DNA of 64,000 nt from Bartonella sp. JB63 (GTDB lineage: Bacteria > Pseudomonadota > Alphaproteobacteria > Rhizobiales > Rhizobiaceae). Each line of letters starts with the position of its first letter. Position 1 is the first letter of the stretch. The stretch spans positions 930,001-994,000 of the forward strand of contig NZ_CP019788.1 of assembly GCF_002022665.1 (NCBI RefSeq). The letters are read 5' to 3'. A model generated the notes under the pieces. The model did no database searches and had not been told where the DNA came from. It saw nothing but the letters and a program-made list of their open reading frames with translations. The position numbers and the translations under genes are program-made. Below, one piece after another: positions 23,346-33,560 of the stretch.

Positions 23346-23923
23346 GCTTTTATATTAAATAAAATATTTTAAACAACAAGAAATTCTTGTGATCGTTTAT
23401 AAAAAAATGCAAAAAAAACTACAATTCTTATAAAAATGAAAAAAATAAGGCAAAAAACATTCAAAAATGATCCAATTTAGAGCAAATCTATTTTAATTAG
23501 CTGTTATCAGATTCCTTATAACAATCTTAATTTTTATTAAAATCTCATCAAAATATTATCACAATTTATAATTGTTCCCAACAGCTTTCAAACCAGTAAT
23601 AGGTTTCAATGAACTACCGATCAATACACACATACTTTCCTCCTATAGAATTATAAAATGGCAAATACCTAGATATGAAATTGCTATATAATAGGAAATA
23701 TCACATACACTTAACGATGAACACGCTACAAAAATTATCCTCATTTCCGTGAAAATACACTTGAATTATATACTCTATCTTTCTAAGCTCTAAGTTACTG
23801 ATACTATAACCCTAAAATAAAATGTTGTAATAAAAACGCTAACCATTCAATGGTCAATTATAAAGTACCATTTTTATGTTATCTATAAAATGAAAATAAC
23901 AAAGCAGTGTAAAAACTAAACTT
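23346..23923. other. AT-rich intergenic stretch
   Basis: Holds the presumed promoter of the candidate RNA at its left edge and that of the DUF2293 gene at its right edge. No gene or repeat recognised in between. Confidence 0.5.
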
Positions 23924-24268
23924 ATGACAATACGAAGAAAACGGATAATTTCTAAAGAATTAATAGCTCTTATCCCACAAGTTCCATATCTTGATAGCCA
24001 ATATATTTCCACCGCTGCTGCACGAACCTCGATGAAATACCTTCCTCCTTCCATTGCAGTTTGGTTAGCAACAATTGCTCATATACGCCATCAGCATACA
24101 GAATACGACAATTTACTTTGTGAAGATTATGATCGGGATTCGGCACTCTTTTTTGTCTTTGATGCAATTAACAAAAAACTTATCGAATGGGGTTCAAATC
24201 GCCTTTTGAAACGTGAAGAAAATATAGATGACATCAGTATCTACTTAGTATCACTTCAAAACAAATAG
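23924..24268 (+). CDS. DUF2293 domain protein
   Basis: 114 residues with the DUF2293 core: LPPSIAVWLATIAHIRHQHT, EYDNLLCEDYDRDSALFFV and a final helix leading to IEWGSNRLL. The domain is common in Alphaproteobacteria and of unknown biochemical function; no catalytic residues are established. ATG at 23924. It converges with ettA, the two stops being separated by only 2 bp, which suggests terminators are shared or lie inside the opposite gene. Confidence 0.85.
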   Translation: MTIRRKRIISKELIALIPQVPYLDSQYISTAAARTSMKYLPPSIAVWLATIAHIRHQHTEYDNLLCEDYDRDSALFFVFDAINKKLIEWGSNRLLKREENIDDISIYLVSLQNK

Positions 24269-24270
24269 TC

Positions 24271-25920
24271 TTAACGTATAAGAGGTTTATAATTGACACG
24301 CCTAAAATTAATAGAGTCTGGTCCAAGACGACTAACCTTATCTACTTCGTATTCAGAAAAATTACCTTCAAACCATTCCACATGACCATTCCCCTCAAAG
24401 GCCAAAATATGTGTTGCCAATCGATCAAGAAACATACGATCGTGCGATATAATAACTGCACAACCAGCAAAGTTCTCTAACGCATCTTCTAACGCACCCA
24501 ATGTTTCTGTATCAAGATCATTTGTTGGCTCATCAAGAAAAAGAACATTTCCTCCTGCTTTCAAAATCTTAGCTAAATGCACGCGATTGCGCTGTCCTCC
24601 TGATAACTGTACCACTTTCTGCTGTTGATCTGTACCTTTAAAATTAAAAGCACTGCAATAAGCACGACTATTCACTTCATATTTGCCTAACTTAATGATG
24701 TCATTCCCACCGGAAATTTCTTCCCAAACAGTTTTATTATCTGCCAATGTATCACGACTCTGGTCAACATAACTCACCTGAACTGTTTCTCCAATACGTA
24801 TCTTTCCTGAATCTGGCTTTTCTTGCCCAGTCAGCATTTTAAACAAGGTAGATTTTCCCATACCATTAGGACCAATAACTCCAATAATACCACCTGCAGG
24901 CAACTTAAAAGAAAGAGAATCAATCAATACACGATCACCATATGCTTTTGACAGATTATCAACTTCAATAACAACCTGTCCTAATCTTTCACCAATAGGA
25001 ATAATAATTTGTGCATCCCCTGGACGACGCTCATGCGATGCCTGAACCAATGCATCATAAGCCTTAATGCGGGCTTTCGACTTTGCTTGACGCGCCTTCG
25101 GACTAGAAGTTATCCACTCTTTTTCGCGTGATAATGTACGCTGACGAGCAACTTCCTCACGACTTTCTTGTGCTATACGTTTAGCTTTAGCATCCAAATA
25201 AGCAGAATAATTGCCCTGATAAGGTATTCCTTTACCGCGATCTAATTCTAAAATCCAACCTGTTACATTGTCAAGAAAGTAACGATCATGGGTAATTAAA
25301 AGCACTGCTCCTGGATATTCACGTAAATGCCTTTCAAGCCAAGCCGTTGTCTCAGCGTCCAAATGATTTGTCGGTTCATCCAAAAGCAATAAATCGGGTT
25401 TCGATAAAAGCAATTTACAAAGTGCAACACGTCGCTTTTCACCTCCTGAGAGTTTTGTCACATCTTTATCCCCTGATGGACAACCAAGAGCAGCCATAGC
25501 CATTTCTACTTGGCTTTCTAAATCCCAAAGATTCTGACTATCGATAACATCCTGAAGTCGAGCAGCTTCATCAGCTGTCTCATTACTATAATTCATCATT
25601 AATTCATTATAACGATCTACAATTGCTTGCTTATCGGCAAGCCCTTCCATCACATTTCCACGTACATCTTTACTTGTATTAAGAACAGGTTCTTGCGGAA
25701 GATAGTCACAACGTGCTCCGTCAGCAAGCCATGCTTCTCCAGTATATTCTTTATCTAATCCAGCCATAATACGTAAAATAGTTGATTTACCAGCACCATT
25801 TGGACCTAAAATACCGATTTTCGCATCTGGATAAAAAGACAGATGGATATTTTCTAAAATTTTCTTATTGCCATAAGCCTTATTAAGCCCAGCCATATGA
25901 TAGATAAATTGACGTGCCAT
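24271..25920 (-). CDS. ettA: ABC-F translational throttle EttA
   Basis: Cytosolic ABC-F ATPase that binds the ribosomal E site and gates entry into elongation according to energy charge. Two ABC domains: Walker A GILGPNGAGKST and VIGPNGMGKSTLF; signatures LSGGEKRRVALCKLLL and LSGGQRNRVHLAKIL; Walker B LLLLDEPTNHLD and VLFLDEPTNDLD. Between them is the P-site tRNA interaction motif region with the arm inserted in domain 1. No membrane segments. 549 residues, the EttA length; the start MARQFIYHM is typical. Monocistronic. Confidence 0.96.
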   Translation of the reverse strand: MARQFIYHMAGLNKAYGNKKILENIHLSFYPDAKIGILGPNGAGKSTILRIMAGLDKEYTGEAWLADGARCDYLPQEPVLNTSKDVRGNVMEGLADKQAIVDRYNELMMNYSNETADEAARLQDVIDSQNLWDLESQVEMAMAALGCPSGDKDVTKLSGGEKRRVALCKLLLSKPDLLLLDEPTNHLDAETTAWLERHLREYPGAVLLITHDRYFLDNVTGWILELDRGKGIPYQGNYSAYLDAKAKRIAQESREEVARQRTLSREKEWITSSPKARQAKSKARIKAYDALVQASHERRPGDAQIIIPIGERLGQVVIEVDNLSKAYGDRVLIDSLSFKLPAGGIIGVIGPNGMGKSTLFKMLTGQEKPDSGKIRIGETVQVSYVDQSRDTLADNKTVWEEISGGNDIIKLGKYEVNSRAYCSAFNFKGTDQQQKVVQLSGGQRNRVHLAKILKAGGNVLFLDEPTNDLDTETLGALEDALENFAGCAVIISHDRMFLDRLATHILAFEGNGHVEWFEGNFSEYEVDKVSRLGPDSINFRRVNYKPLIR

Positions 25921-26074
25921 AAATTTCTCTTTAAGATCGTCGATATATTATGAAAATACTATTTCACTTTTCCTAATTTTTGCCAAAGGGTAGCATTTAA
26001 TTATTGCCTTAACAACTCTTTGCTCTATAATTGATATATTTTTCCTGATCTCACAACCCCTACTGCGACTATAA

Positions 26075-26611
26075 ATGCAAAAAAACATTCCTTTGAAGAG
26101 AAAAAAGCAAATACTTTTAACTATACCTGAGACATGCTATCAAAAATCATTTCTTTTTTCTATACCAAATCTGAAATTGCATTTTTACCGTATCAAACCA
26201 GCCTATCAATGCAATATAGAACCACAAAATAAATCTATCCTTTATGCTCCTTCTTTCCTTATACTATGGGCTATACAGTATGCCGTAGAAAATCCTCATC
26301 TCTTTTCGTTACTCTTGTGTCATAAACCAAAATGGTATTCACCTTCTCTTTTTATGTGGTACAAACTATGTTTAAAAAACGAACGTCGTCTTATGGGATC
26401 TGATGTCCAAAGCCCTATGATTACCAAGGCTCTGCGCAAACATATAGCGGTGACTGACTACTATTCTCTTCCCATTAGCAAATGGTTAAAATTGACGCAA
26501 AATTATCAAAATTATCGTAAAGATTTATCTATTCCTCTCTTTTGGCTTGATAATGATAAAATGAGTACTGACATTCATGAGATTCTTTCAAGACTTCAAG
26601 ATGAAACATAA
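26075..26611 (+). CDS. Hypothetical protein upstream of pncA
   Basis: 178 residues, not recognised. Basic N-terminus (KNIPLKRKKQILL) and a globular, aromatic-rich body (KPKWYSPSLFMWYKLCLKNE) with no clear signal peptide or membrane span. It lies 53 bp upstream of the nicotinamidase gene on the same strand, so they may be cotranscribed. The ATG at 26075 has no strong ribosome binding site. Long open frame in AT-rich DNA supports a real gene; function unknown. Confidence 0.6.
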   Translation: MQKNIPLKRKKQILLTIPETCYQKSFLFSIPNLKLHFYRIKPAYQCNIEPQNKSILYAPSFLILWAIQYAVENPHLFSLLLCHKPKWYSPSLFMWYKLCLKNERRLMGSDVQSPMITKALRKHIAVTDYYSLPISKWLKLTQNYQNYRKDLSIPLFWLDNDKMSTDIHEILSRLQDET

Positions 26612-26664
26612 TCTTTAAAAAAAACAAAAAAGCAAACCATCCACAAACTTACTGGAATAAACTT

Positions 26665-27273
26665 ATGAAAAAACAAGCCTTAATTGTCATGGATATTCAA
26701 AATGATTTTTTACCAGGCGGAGCGCTTGCAATACCAGAAAGTGATGCTATTCTCCCTACTGTCAATAACCTTATATCCCATTTTGATCATGTTATTTTAA
26801 CCCAAGATTGGCATCCAAAAAGCCACTGTAGCTTTGCCTCTTTTCATCTTGAGAAAGCTCCTTATGACACTGTTAAACTTAACTATGGTCTTCAAATACT
26901 TTGGCCTAATCATTGTGTACAAGGAACAAAAGGAGCAGAATTTCATACATCTCTCAAAGTTGAAAAAGCACAACTTATCCTTCGAAAAGGATATAATAAG
27001 GAAATTGATAGTTATTCCGCCTTCTTTGAAAGTGACCAGAAAACACCAACAGGTTTACATGGTTATCTCAAAGAACATAATTTTACAACATTAGTCATGT
27101 GTGGCTTGGCAACTGACTTCTGTGTTGGATTTTCTGCACTCCATGCTGTAAAATGCGGTTTTAAAGTCAATGTTTTGTTGAACGCTTGTGCTGGTATTGA
27201 TTTAAACGGATCACTTAATACAATGCTCAAAGCTATGAATGAAGCCGGTGTAGAATTATTGATGGTCTCCTAA
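26665..27273 (+). CDS. pncA: Nicotinamidase / pyrazinamidase
   Basis: Cysteine hydrolase of the isochorismatase fold that deamidates nicotinamide to nicotinic acid for NAD salvage. Catalytic triad visible: D10 (LIVMDIQNDFLPGGAL), K108 (LRKGYNKEIDSYSAFF) and C153 (VMCGLATDFCVGFSALHA). QDWHPKSH (residues 47-54) carries the likely metal ligands D48, H50 and H54. 202 residues, normal length. ATG at 26665. Confidence 0.95.
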   Translation: MKKQALIVMDIQNDFLPGGALAIPESDAILPTVNNLISHFDHVILTQDWHPKSHCSFASFHLEKAPYDTVKLNYGLQILWPNHCVQGTKGAEFHTSLKVEKAQLILRKGYNKEIDSYSAFFESDQKTPTGLHGYLKEHNFTTLVMCGLATDFCVGFSALHAVKCGFKVNVLLNACAGIDLNGSLNTMLKAMNEAGVELLMVS

Positions 27274-27326
27274 ACCTCCTTCCTAACTACTATAATAGCA
27301 ATCAAAAAGTCCTCATATTCTCATTA

Positions 27327-28379
27327 TTATTGAAATGTAATATGTTCATCTGAGTGATTAGATCTAAAACGAATAGAGGAATAAAACGCCATCCCAATAA
27401 TACATACACCAATTAGCCCTGTTAATGCCTCAGGGATCGGCATAACAATTTGCATATACATAGTTACAGCCAAAACCAAAATTGCATAAAAAGCACCATG
27501 CTCTAGATAGCGATAATGCAATAAGGTTCCTGTTTCAAACAACATAATCGTCATGGCTCGCACGTAAAATGCACCAATACCAAGACCAATAGCAATGATA
27601 AAAAGATTATGAGAAAATGCAAAAGCACCTACAACACCATCAAACGAAAAACTAGAATCTAGAATTTCTAAATAAAGAAATGAACCTACTCCTCCTTTAG
27701 AGACTCCAATCAAAGTATTTTTTTGAGAATCCAAAAGTGAACAAATTGCTTCGACAATCAAAAATGTCAAAAGCCCAAATAACATTGCTAATAAAACAAT
27801 TAACTTATTTTCTGCCACAATCTGTCTTGAAAAAAATAACATGAGCATCAAAACAACTATAATATCAATTTTCACAAATGAACCGAGTTTTTGGGCTGGC
27901 TTTTCTATAAAAACGAGCCAGTGTATTTTTTTTTCAGAATCAAAAAAATATTTTAAACCAACCATTATAAGGAAAGTTCCACCAAAAGCTGCAATAGTGT
28001 TATGAGCATCTGTTAAAATTGCAGCATATTGATGGGGATCCCATATTGCCAATTTGAATGCAGCAATTGGATTAATCCAAGCAGCAACAGCAACTACCAA
28101 CAATGGAAAAATAATTCGCATACCAAAAACTGCAATCAAAATGCCCCATGTCAAAAAACGACGACGCCATAACTGATTCATTTCTCCAAGAAAACGCACA
28201 TTAATAATAGAATTATCAAAAGACAAAGAAATTTCTAAAATTCCCAAAACACAGCAAATAAAAAAATATTTAAGACAACCAACAATCGTTCCTGTTTCGA
28301 GCCAACCAATAAGGCTACCTAAAAAGATACCAATAATTGTGAAGAAAAAAGCCCATCTAAAATAACCTAATGGGGCCAT
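27327..28379 (-). CDS. DUF475 family integral membrane protein (TerC-like)
   Basis: 350 residues with eight or more hydrophobic segments. Contains LEISLSFDNSIINVRFLGEM and, in the second half, LEILDSSFSFDGVVGAFAFS, the paired acidic SFDN/SFDG membrane motifs of the DUF475/TerC superfamily, which are thought to take part in metal ion handling. Function in Bartonella is not established. ATG at 28379. Convergent with pncA (53 bp between stops). Confidence 0.85.
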   Translation of the reverse strand: MAPLGYFRWAFFFTIIGIFLGSLIGWLETGTIVGCLKYFFICCVLGILEISLSFDNSIINVRFLGEMNQLWRRRFLTWGILIAVFGMRIIFPLLVVAVAAWINPIAAFKLAIWDPHQYAAILTDAHNTIAAFGGTFLIMVGLKYFFDSEKKIHWLVFIEKPAQKLGSFVKIDIIVVLMLMLFFSRQIVAENKLIVLLAMLFGLLTFLIVEAICSLLDSQKNTLIGVSKGGVGSFLYLEILDSSFSFDGVVGAFAFSHNLFIIAIGLGIGAFYVRAMTIMLFETGTLLHYRYLEHGAFYAILVLAVTMYMQIVMPIPEALTGLIGVCIIGMAFYSSIRFRSNHSDEHITFQ

Positions 28380-28724
28380 GATTATTTCTCAAAATCCATC
28401 TCTTCAACCTATAATTTATAAATCGAAGTATTACATCTATTAATAGAAAAAATAAAATGTATATGGTAAAAATTATACGGAATCTCTCTAAGAAAAAACA
28501 AGAGAAAATTTGATAAATGTATTTTTTTCTAGACAAAAAATATAATAAATTGTGGAATACCAATAAAAATTTAAATTTTCACTAAAAAATTCAAAAAAAA
28601 TAAGAGAACTAAAATTATAAATATTGACTACAAATATTATTATAAAGTAATGATATATTGATACATTGTGTGCCTTTATGGACAAAAGCTCACACCATGA
28701 TGATTTATTTGAGGGAGATAATTC
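28380..28724. other. Divergent AT-rich promoter region
   Basis: 345 bp between the DUF475 gene (minus) and the XRE regulator (plus). Extremely AT-rich with T tracts. It should contain both promoters; no operator-like palindrome stands out. GAGGGAG at 28706-28718 is the ribosome binding site of the regulator. Confidence 0.5.
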
Positions 28725-29264
28725 ATGGCGCGTCCTGAAACAGAAGCAAAAACTATATTTGGAAAACGTCTACGTCATATACGCATCGCTTTAGGTGATC
28801 CGCCGCGTGAAACGTTAGCCAAGCAGTTTAACATGACAAAAAACTCCATTGCTTTTTATGAGCGTGGAGAAAGAGAGCCTAATCTCAACGTATTACAAAC
28901 ATATCGTACGTTGTATGGCGTCAATATTAATTGGCTCTTAACTGGGCAAGGTAAAATGTTCGACACTGAATACACTAAAGGAGAATTTGATTGGGACTAC
29001 TTCATTAAAAAAATTGAAGGACTTGAAGATATTCTTACAAATAGCGCACACAGTGACGAACCAAATCAAGATAAAATTGAAAGCTCTTATGAGAAATTAC
29101 AGCAATATTTATTATCACAAGGTGTTCCTAATGGGCTAAATTCCAAAGCAGCTGCTTCTCTTGTTCATATGAAAGCAAAGCTCGCTAATTCTTATGCTCT
29201 TAGCTTATTTGTTGATCTACTTATTCGAAGTATAGCCCATAAAGAAAGAATTTCTAATCAATAG
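28725..29264 (+). CDS. XRE-family DNA-binding regulator
   Basis: 179 residues. The N-terminal third is a helix-turn-helix of the lambda-repressor/XRE type: KRLRHIRIALGDPPRETLAK, QFNMTKNSIAFYERGEREPN, LNVLQTYRTLYGVNINWLLT. The remaining part is helical with no recognised effector domain. Prophage repressors and host regulators both look like this; no phage genes are near. ATG at 28725 with GAGGGAG and a 7-nt spacing. Followed by a perfect palindrome that could end its transcript. Confidence 0.87.
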   Translation: MARPETEAKTIFGKRLRHIRIALGDPPRETLAKQFNMTKNSIAFYERGEREPNLNVLQTYRTLYGVNINWLLTGQGKMFDTEYTKGEFDWDYFIKKIEGLEDILTNSAHSDEPNQDKIESSYEKLQQYLLSQGVPNGLNSKAAASLVHMKAKLANSYALSLFVDLLIRSIAHKERISNQ

Positions 29265-29300
29265 TTTTTATATTGTAAAAGTACGATAGAGTCACTTCAC

Positions 29301-29340
29301 TACCAGATAATAAAAATAAGTTTATTTTTATTATCTGGTA
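29301..29340. terminator. Perfect 19-bp palindrome with 2-nt loop downstream of the XRE gene
   Basis: TACCAGATAATAAAAATAA, then GT, then its exact reverse complement. It lies 37 bp past the regulator stop. No T run follows, so it is an atypical terminator; it could also be an operator or a cruciform-forming site. Confidence 0.5.
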
Positions 29341-29570
29341 AAATTAGTTTATTTTATGACCTTTTACTATCGTAGTAAAATGATTAAATATTATTTGCAT
29401 TTACTGATAATGATATAAAAATCATACAATTACGATTTATTTTCAAAAATTTTGTTGAAAATCAAAAAAGTTTTAAAAAAAACATATTGATTTTCTACCA
29501 TGATAATGTGTCTTCTGATATCAAATATGTTAGAATTTCTTTGACGAAGATTATTTATGGGACAGAAAAT

Positions 29571-29750
29571 ATGTATTTTGAGATATTTCAGGGTGTTCGC
29601 AATCAGTGGTATTGGCGTTTAATCTCAAAAGATCAGAAAAAAATTGCTTTTTCTAGTCAAGGTTATTCAACAAAACAAGATACTCTAATGGGAATTGAAC
29701 AAATCAAAAAAATTACACGTAATACTTCTATCAAAGAACTTCAGTCTTAA
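29571..29750 (+). CDS. YegP-like DUF1508 protein
   Basis: From the ATG at 29571 (GGGACAG upstream) it is 59 residues: MYFEIFQGVRNQWYWRLIS, then KDQKKIAFSSQGYSTKQDTL and IEQIKKIT. This matches one DUF1508/YegP repeat (a two-strand plus helix unit with the WYWRL core). The frame is open upstream to 29487, but those codons do not resemble the family. Biochemical function unknown. Stands alone beside the decayed ribose operon. Confidence 0.8.
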   Translation: MYFEIFQGVRNQWYWRLISKDQKKIAFSSQGYSTKQDTLMGIEQIKKITRNTSIKELQS

Positions 29751-29783
29751 TGTTTGTTAGCACAAAACAAAAGAGTTTTCATT

Positions 29784-30288
29784 TTATATTTTCATATATT
29801 GAATTCGTACCATACTCTGGCTTTCAAGAAGAGCATTAACTTCTTCCCGCGATGGAGCGGAATCAGATGCTCTTTTTTTTTGTAGTTGCCAAAACACCAC
29901 ATGCAGCAGCTAAGTGATTACTTTCTGCAAAAGACATATCTTTTGTTAGACCAGCAACTAAACCGCCATTAAAGTTATCACCAGTTACAATAGCAGCAAT
30001 TGTTTCCACCTAAAAGGAAAGATGAAACCCTTCATTCTTTGTAAAAAACAAACTCCTTTATTTCCTATTTTTATAACAGCGATTTCTAATCCACGCTTTA
30101 AAAGTACCTTTACTGCTAAACAAGCTGCTTTTATATCTATTGGATAAATACCTGTTAATTTTTCGGTTTCTGTTTCATTAGGTGTCATAATATGAATCAA
30201 ATGATAAAGTTCTTAAGGGAAAATCAGAAACTTGACATATCATATCAATATTAATACTATCAAAAACAATAATAGAAGGTGTAGACAT
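29784..30288 (-). pseudogene. rbsK: Ribokinase remnant
   Basis: The ATG at 30288 starts a PfkB-type N-terminus (STPSIIVFDSINIDMICQVS), but the central part is deleted: the next similarity, in another frame, is MTPNETETEKLTGIYPIDIK with LEIAVIKIGNKGVCF. A further frameshift leads to IVTGDNFNGGLVAGLT, where the catalytic GAGD-type motif has become VTGD. It ends near 29784. An intact kinase is about 300 residues, so roughly half is missing. It is the last member of a decayed ribose-type operon. Confidence 0.85.
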
Positions 30289-30344
30289 ATACAATTTTCT
30301 TTACATTAAAGCTCCCTAAATTAATTATAAATAAACATACAATT

Positions 30345-31247
30345 TCATCTATTATTCTTTTCCTGATTCTTTATCATTAATTTCAACGGAATAGAAATAT
30401 GGTTTTCTATTGCTTCATCTTTGATGAGTTTATCTATTGTTTCCACACTTAATTTCCCGATTTCGTTTAATTGCCGCGAAATCGTTGCATAAAGTGCACC
30501 ACTTTTGACAGCGGCTATCCCTTACCTGTACCATCAAAACAAACAACTATAATATTACGTCCACTTGCCTATACAGCACGCGCTACTTTAAAAGCCATCT
30601 CATCATTTTATGCAAAAACAGCATCAACATCTTTATACAATTGTAACAAATTTTCAGTCACATTAATTTCTTGTATACGATCAAAATTTGCTGGCTGCTT
30701 TGCAATTATCTTCAATCCCAAAGAAGCTGCTGCTTCATTAAAACCTTGTCCTCACTCACGTGAAGCAAATGTTCCAGAAACCCCTTCTAATTCAATAATC
30801 TTTCATTTTCTACCTAAAGAGTTAAACAAAACCTTAACAGCAATTTTACACCTTCAATATTACTATATGTGCCGTAACTTTAGCTTCATTAACAGAACGA
30901 TCAAGAGTAATAACAGGAATTTTAGCGCTATTAGCAACTAAAATTAAACTCCACGCAGAATCAGAATCGGTGGAATTAATCATTAAAACTTTAATATTCG
31001 CCTTACAATATCTTCACAGTATTTGCTAACTCACGAACAGGATTCTATTCTGGCTATCCAAACAATAAGATCATAAACTAATTCTTTTGCTCTATTTTGC
31101 ACGCCATCTTTAAGTGCTACAAAAAATGAATTATTTTAAAGTGGAAATAACAAAACCGATTTTTTCAGCTGCCTAGCTACTAATAATCAAAATAGATAAA
31201 ATAATAGCTATCACAAAAACTGTTAATATATATCATATTGCTTTCAT
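30345..31247 (-). pseudogene. rbsB: Ribose-type ABC transporter periplasmic binding protein remnant
   Basis: GGAGA and ATG at 31247, then a stop at codon 5. Conserved pieces appear in several frames: AAEKIGFVISTLK, LANTVKIL, and at the C-terminus ATISRQLNEIGKLSVETIDK with IPLKLMIKNQ, typical of sugar-binding proteins (Peripla_BP_4). More than five stops or frameshifts. Non-functional. Confidence 0.85.
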
Positions 31248-31276
31248 ATAGGTATTCTCCTTATAAACTATAATCT

Positions 31277-31843
31277 CTATTGTGCAAATTTAAAATCACG
31301 GTCAATCAAAACAGTTAAAAGAATAACAGTACCTTTTACAACTTGCTGATAGTAAGATGAAACTTCCAGAATATTAAGAACGTTATTCAGAACACCAATA
31401 ATTAATGCACCAATCAAAGTTCCTAAAAGCATTCCAAGCCACACGAAAGATGACTACACCCATTACAACTGCTTCAATAGCATCAAGTTCATACCCTATT
31501 CCTGCCGTTGGTTATGCACTGCCTAGACGCGATGTTTCAATTAAAACCGCCACAGCAGCAGTCAAACCACAAAACGCATAAATGATAACCTTAACACTAT
31601 GAACATCTATACCTGAAATTTGTAACTGTTTCTCTGCCACTCAAAGCGTAAACATAGCGCCATAAGCGAGTAAAAATCAAAATAATAGCGCTTACAATAA
31701 AGATAAATCCGACCACTAAAATTGGAAAAGGAAAAAATCCAATATAACCTACCCCAATAAAAACATTTAGCGTTCTCACCAAAACCAATAATTAGCTGAA
31801 CATTACTATAAATTCAAAGTAATACCACGCAAAATTGACATAA
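31277..31843 (-). pseudogene. rbsC: Ribose-type ABC permease remnant (C-terminal half)
   Basis: Fragments of an RbsC-like membrane protein in shifting frames: GYIGFFPFPILVVGFIFIV, TRLWRYVYALSGRETVTNF, and GIGYELDAIEAVVMGVV, ending VLIDRDFKFAQ. The N-terminal half is gone; the DNA runs directly into the ATPase remnant, so a deletion has removed the junction of the two genes. Confidence 0.82.
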
Positions 31844-32685
31844 CAGCTAAGGTAGCAACAAAAGGTTGAACACCTCTGCATCAGCAATAAGATCTTTAAC
31901 CGCTAAAAGAGATTCCCCTTTTTTTACTTCAATATGAGAATATTGATCTTGGATATCACATCTCACCATGTGACGAATCAAAGTTTTTTCATCAAGCATA
32001 GAAGCTTTGCCTGTAAACAGCATTTTTCCATCACGCAATACTGATATATCGTGACAAAATTCAAAAATCTCATTCAAACGATGAGAAATATAAACAATAG
32101 CTTTTTCTTCAGCTGCTAAAGCACGAATAACTGAAAAAAGTGATTCAGTTTCTACCTGAGAAAGAAGAGCTGTTGGCTTATCCATGATAATAATATCAGC
32201 ATCAAACAAAAGAGCTCGAGCAATCTCAACCATCTGCTGTGCTTCAATATTTAATTTTCCTATTTGTGTTAAAGGTGAAATTATTTTGTTTGAGTCGATC
32301 TAATACGATTTGTATAGCGGGATTTTATTGTTTTTTACATATGAAGCTAAAATGATTAACTTTTTGACGTTCTAAAAACAAATTGTCTGTAATTAACAAA
32401 GCAGATAAAAGAATTTAATTGCTAGTGAATAATCGCTACCCCCATTTCAATGGCTTCTTTGGGGCTAGAAAGTTTAAATTCTTTCCCCTTTAACAACATT
32501 TGGCCGCGACTATTATTGAAGAAATCAGGCTGATAAATTTCACTAATCAAGCGCATCAAAGTTGATTTTTCTGCTCCATTTTCGCCTATAAAAGTGAATA
32601 CGACCAAGAGCTAATTCAAATTTATAGATTTTAAAACCTGTATCCATGAAAAGATAATATTGCTAAGTTTCAAAATGTTTGTCAT
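31844..32685 (-). pseudogene. rbsA: Ribose-type ABC transporter ATPase remnant (first ABC domain only)
   Basis: Starts MTNILKLSN at 32685. Walker A survives as GENGAEKSTLMRL (the second G of GxxGxGKST is now E). The Walker B region is MVEIARALLFDADIIIMDKP with the H-loop YISHRLNEIF. The frame is broken between about 32234 and 32607. RbsA normally has two ABC domains of about 500 residues in all; the second domain is absent. Confidence 0.85.
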
Positions 32686-32689
32686 GTGA

Positions 32690-33060
32690 CTTCTCTTGAA
32701 CTCAAAGAATGCCAATCCAATAAGCACAATAATACTTGCGAAGGAAAAAATTGACCTATTCGCATCAATACATGTGGATACATAGATGAATTCCGCGAAT
32801 ACATCATTAAATTAATTGCATGAGAAAATGAAAAAACAAATAAACTAATGCCAGAAATAATAAGCGTATTCATTTCTTTAAAAGTAAAAAACTTACCGAT
32901 AAGCTGTGCATATAATAAACTAGAAAAGCAAATGTTACCTTCCTAAATTGAGAAAGCTGACCCCAATTATTTATTCCCAAAAGAGCTCCGCCTTTTGTAT
33001 AGTTTCTGATATAAATTTTATAACTAAACATGAAAAAAGATAAAATATTGTATTATTTTA
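32690..33060. other. Degraded sequence upstream of the ribose-type operon
   Basis: A 63-codon minus-strand frame (32682-32873) has hydrophobic pieces (LIISGISLFVFSFSHAINLM), so it may be a further membrane-protein fragment, but I cannot assign it. No intact gene. Confidence 0.4.
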
Positions 33061-33560
33061 AGAGCTGTCCATACCATGCTTCCCTATAACTGCTCACAGA
33101 AATCATAGATGAAGCATCTGCTACTAAATAGTATTATTACATTTATCCCCACAATAGTAATTTTGTCTAAAATAACTTTCTTTCTTCGGCATTAACTGCA
33201 TAATCTGTTGTAAAATCAATATCTCCGGTTATCATTTTATCATTGTAATAGGTACATTTCAACATTTTATAAAACCTATTCCTCTATGAAATACCATAAT
33301 TTCTGTGTTGGTTAAATTAATAAAAGTTTATCATCATAAAAATAAATATCAATTTTTTTACTTTCAATTGATCTCTATGTTTTTATCTATGACACCCATC
33401 TCAGCATAAAAACCTATTGCCAATTTCTGCAAACCTGCTCTTTTCAAAATCACCTTTATCTATTTTACCTTCACAACTTTATAGACTAATGATACATCTG
33501 CATTGACTTAAATAGAATATCCATAATAATTACATCATCTGCACTAATAATCGTAACTTT
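33060..33560 (-). pseudogene. Probable autotransporter passenger fossil
   Basis: On the minus strand, near 33140-33235, MITGDIDFTTDYAVNAEERK followed by VILDKITIV resembles KGDITFTSGNAVYIDTGEII and LDNIAISNV in the intact autotransporter at 41.5-44.4 kb. Stops and frameshifts surround it. The match is short, so the identification is tentative. Confidence 0.45.
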
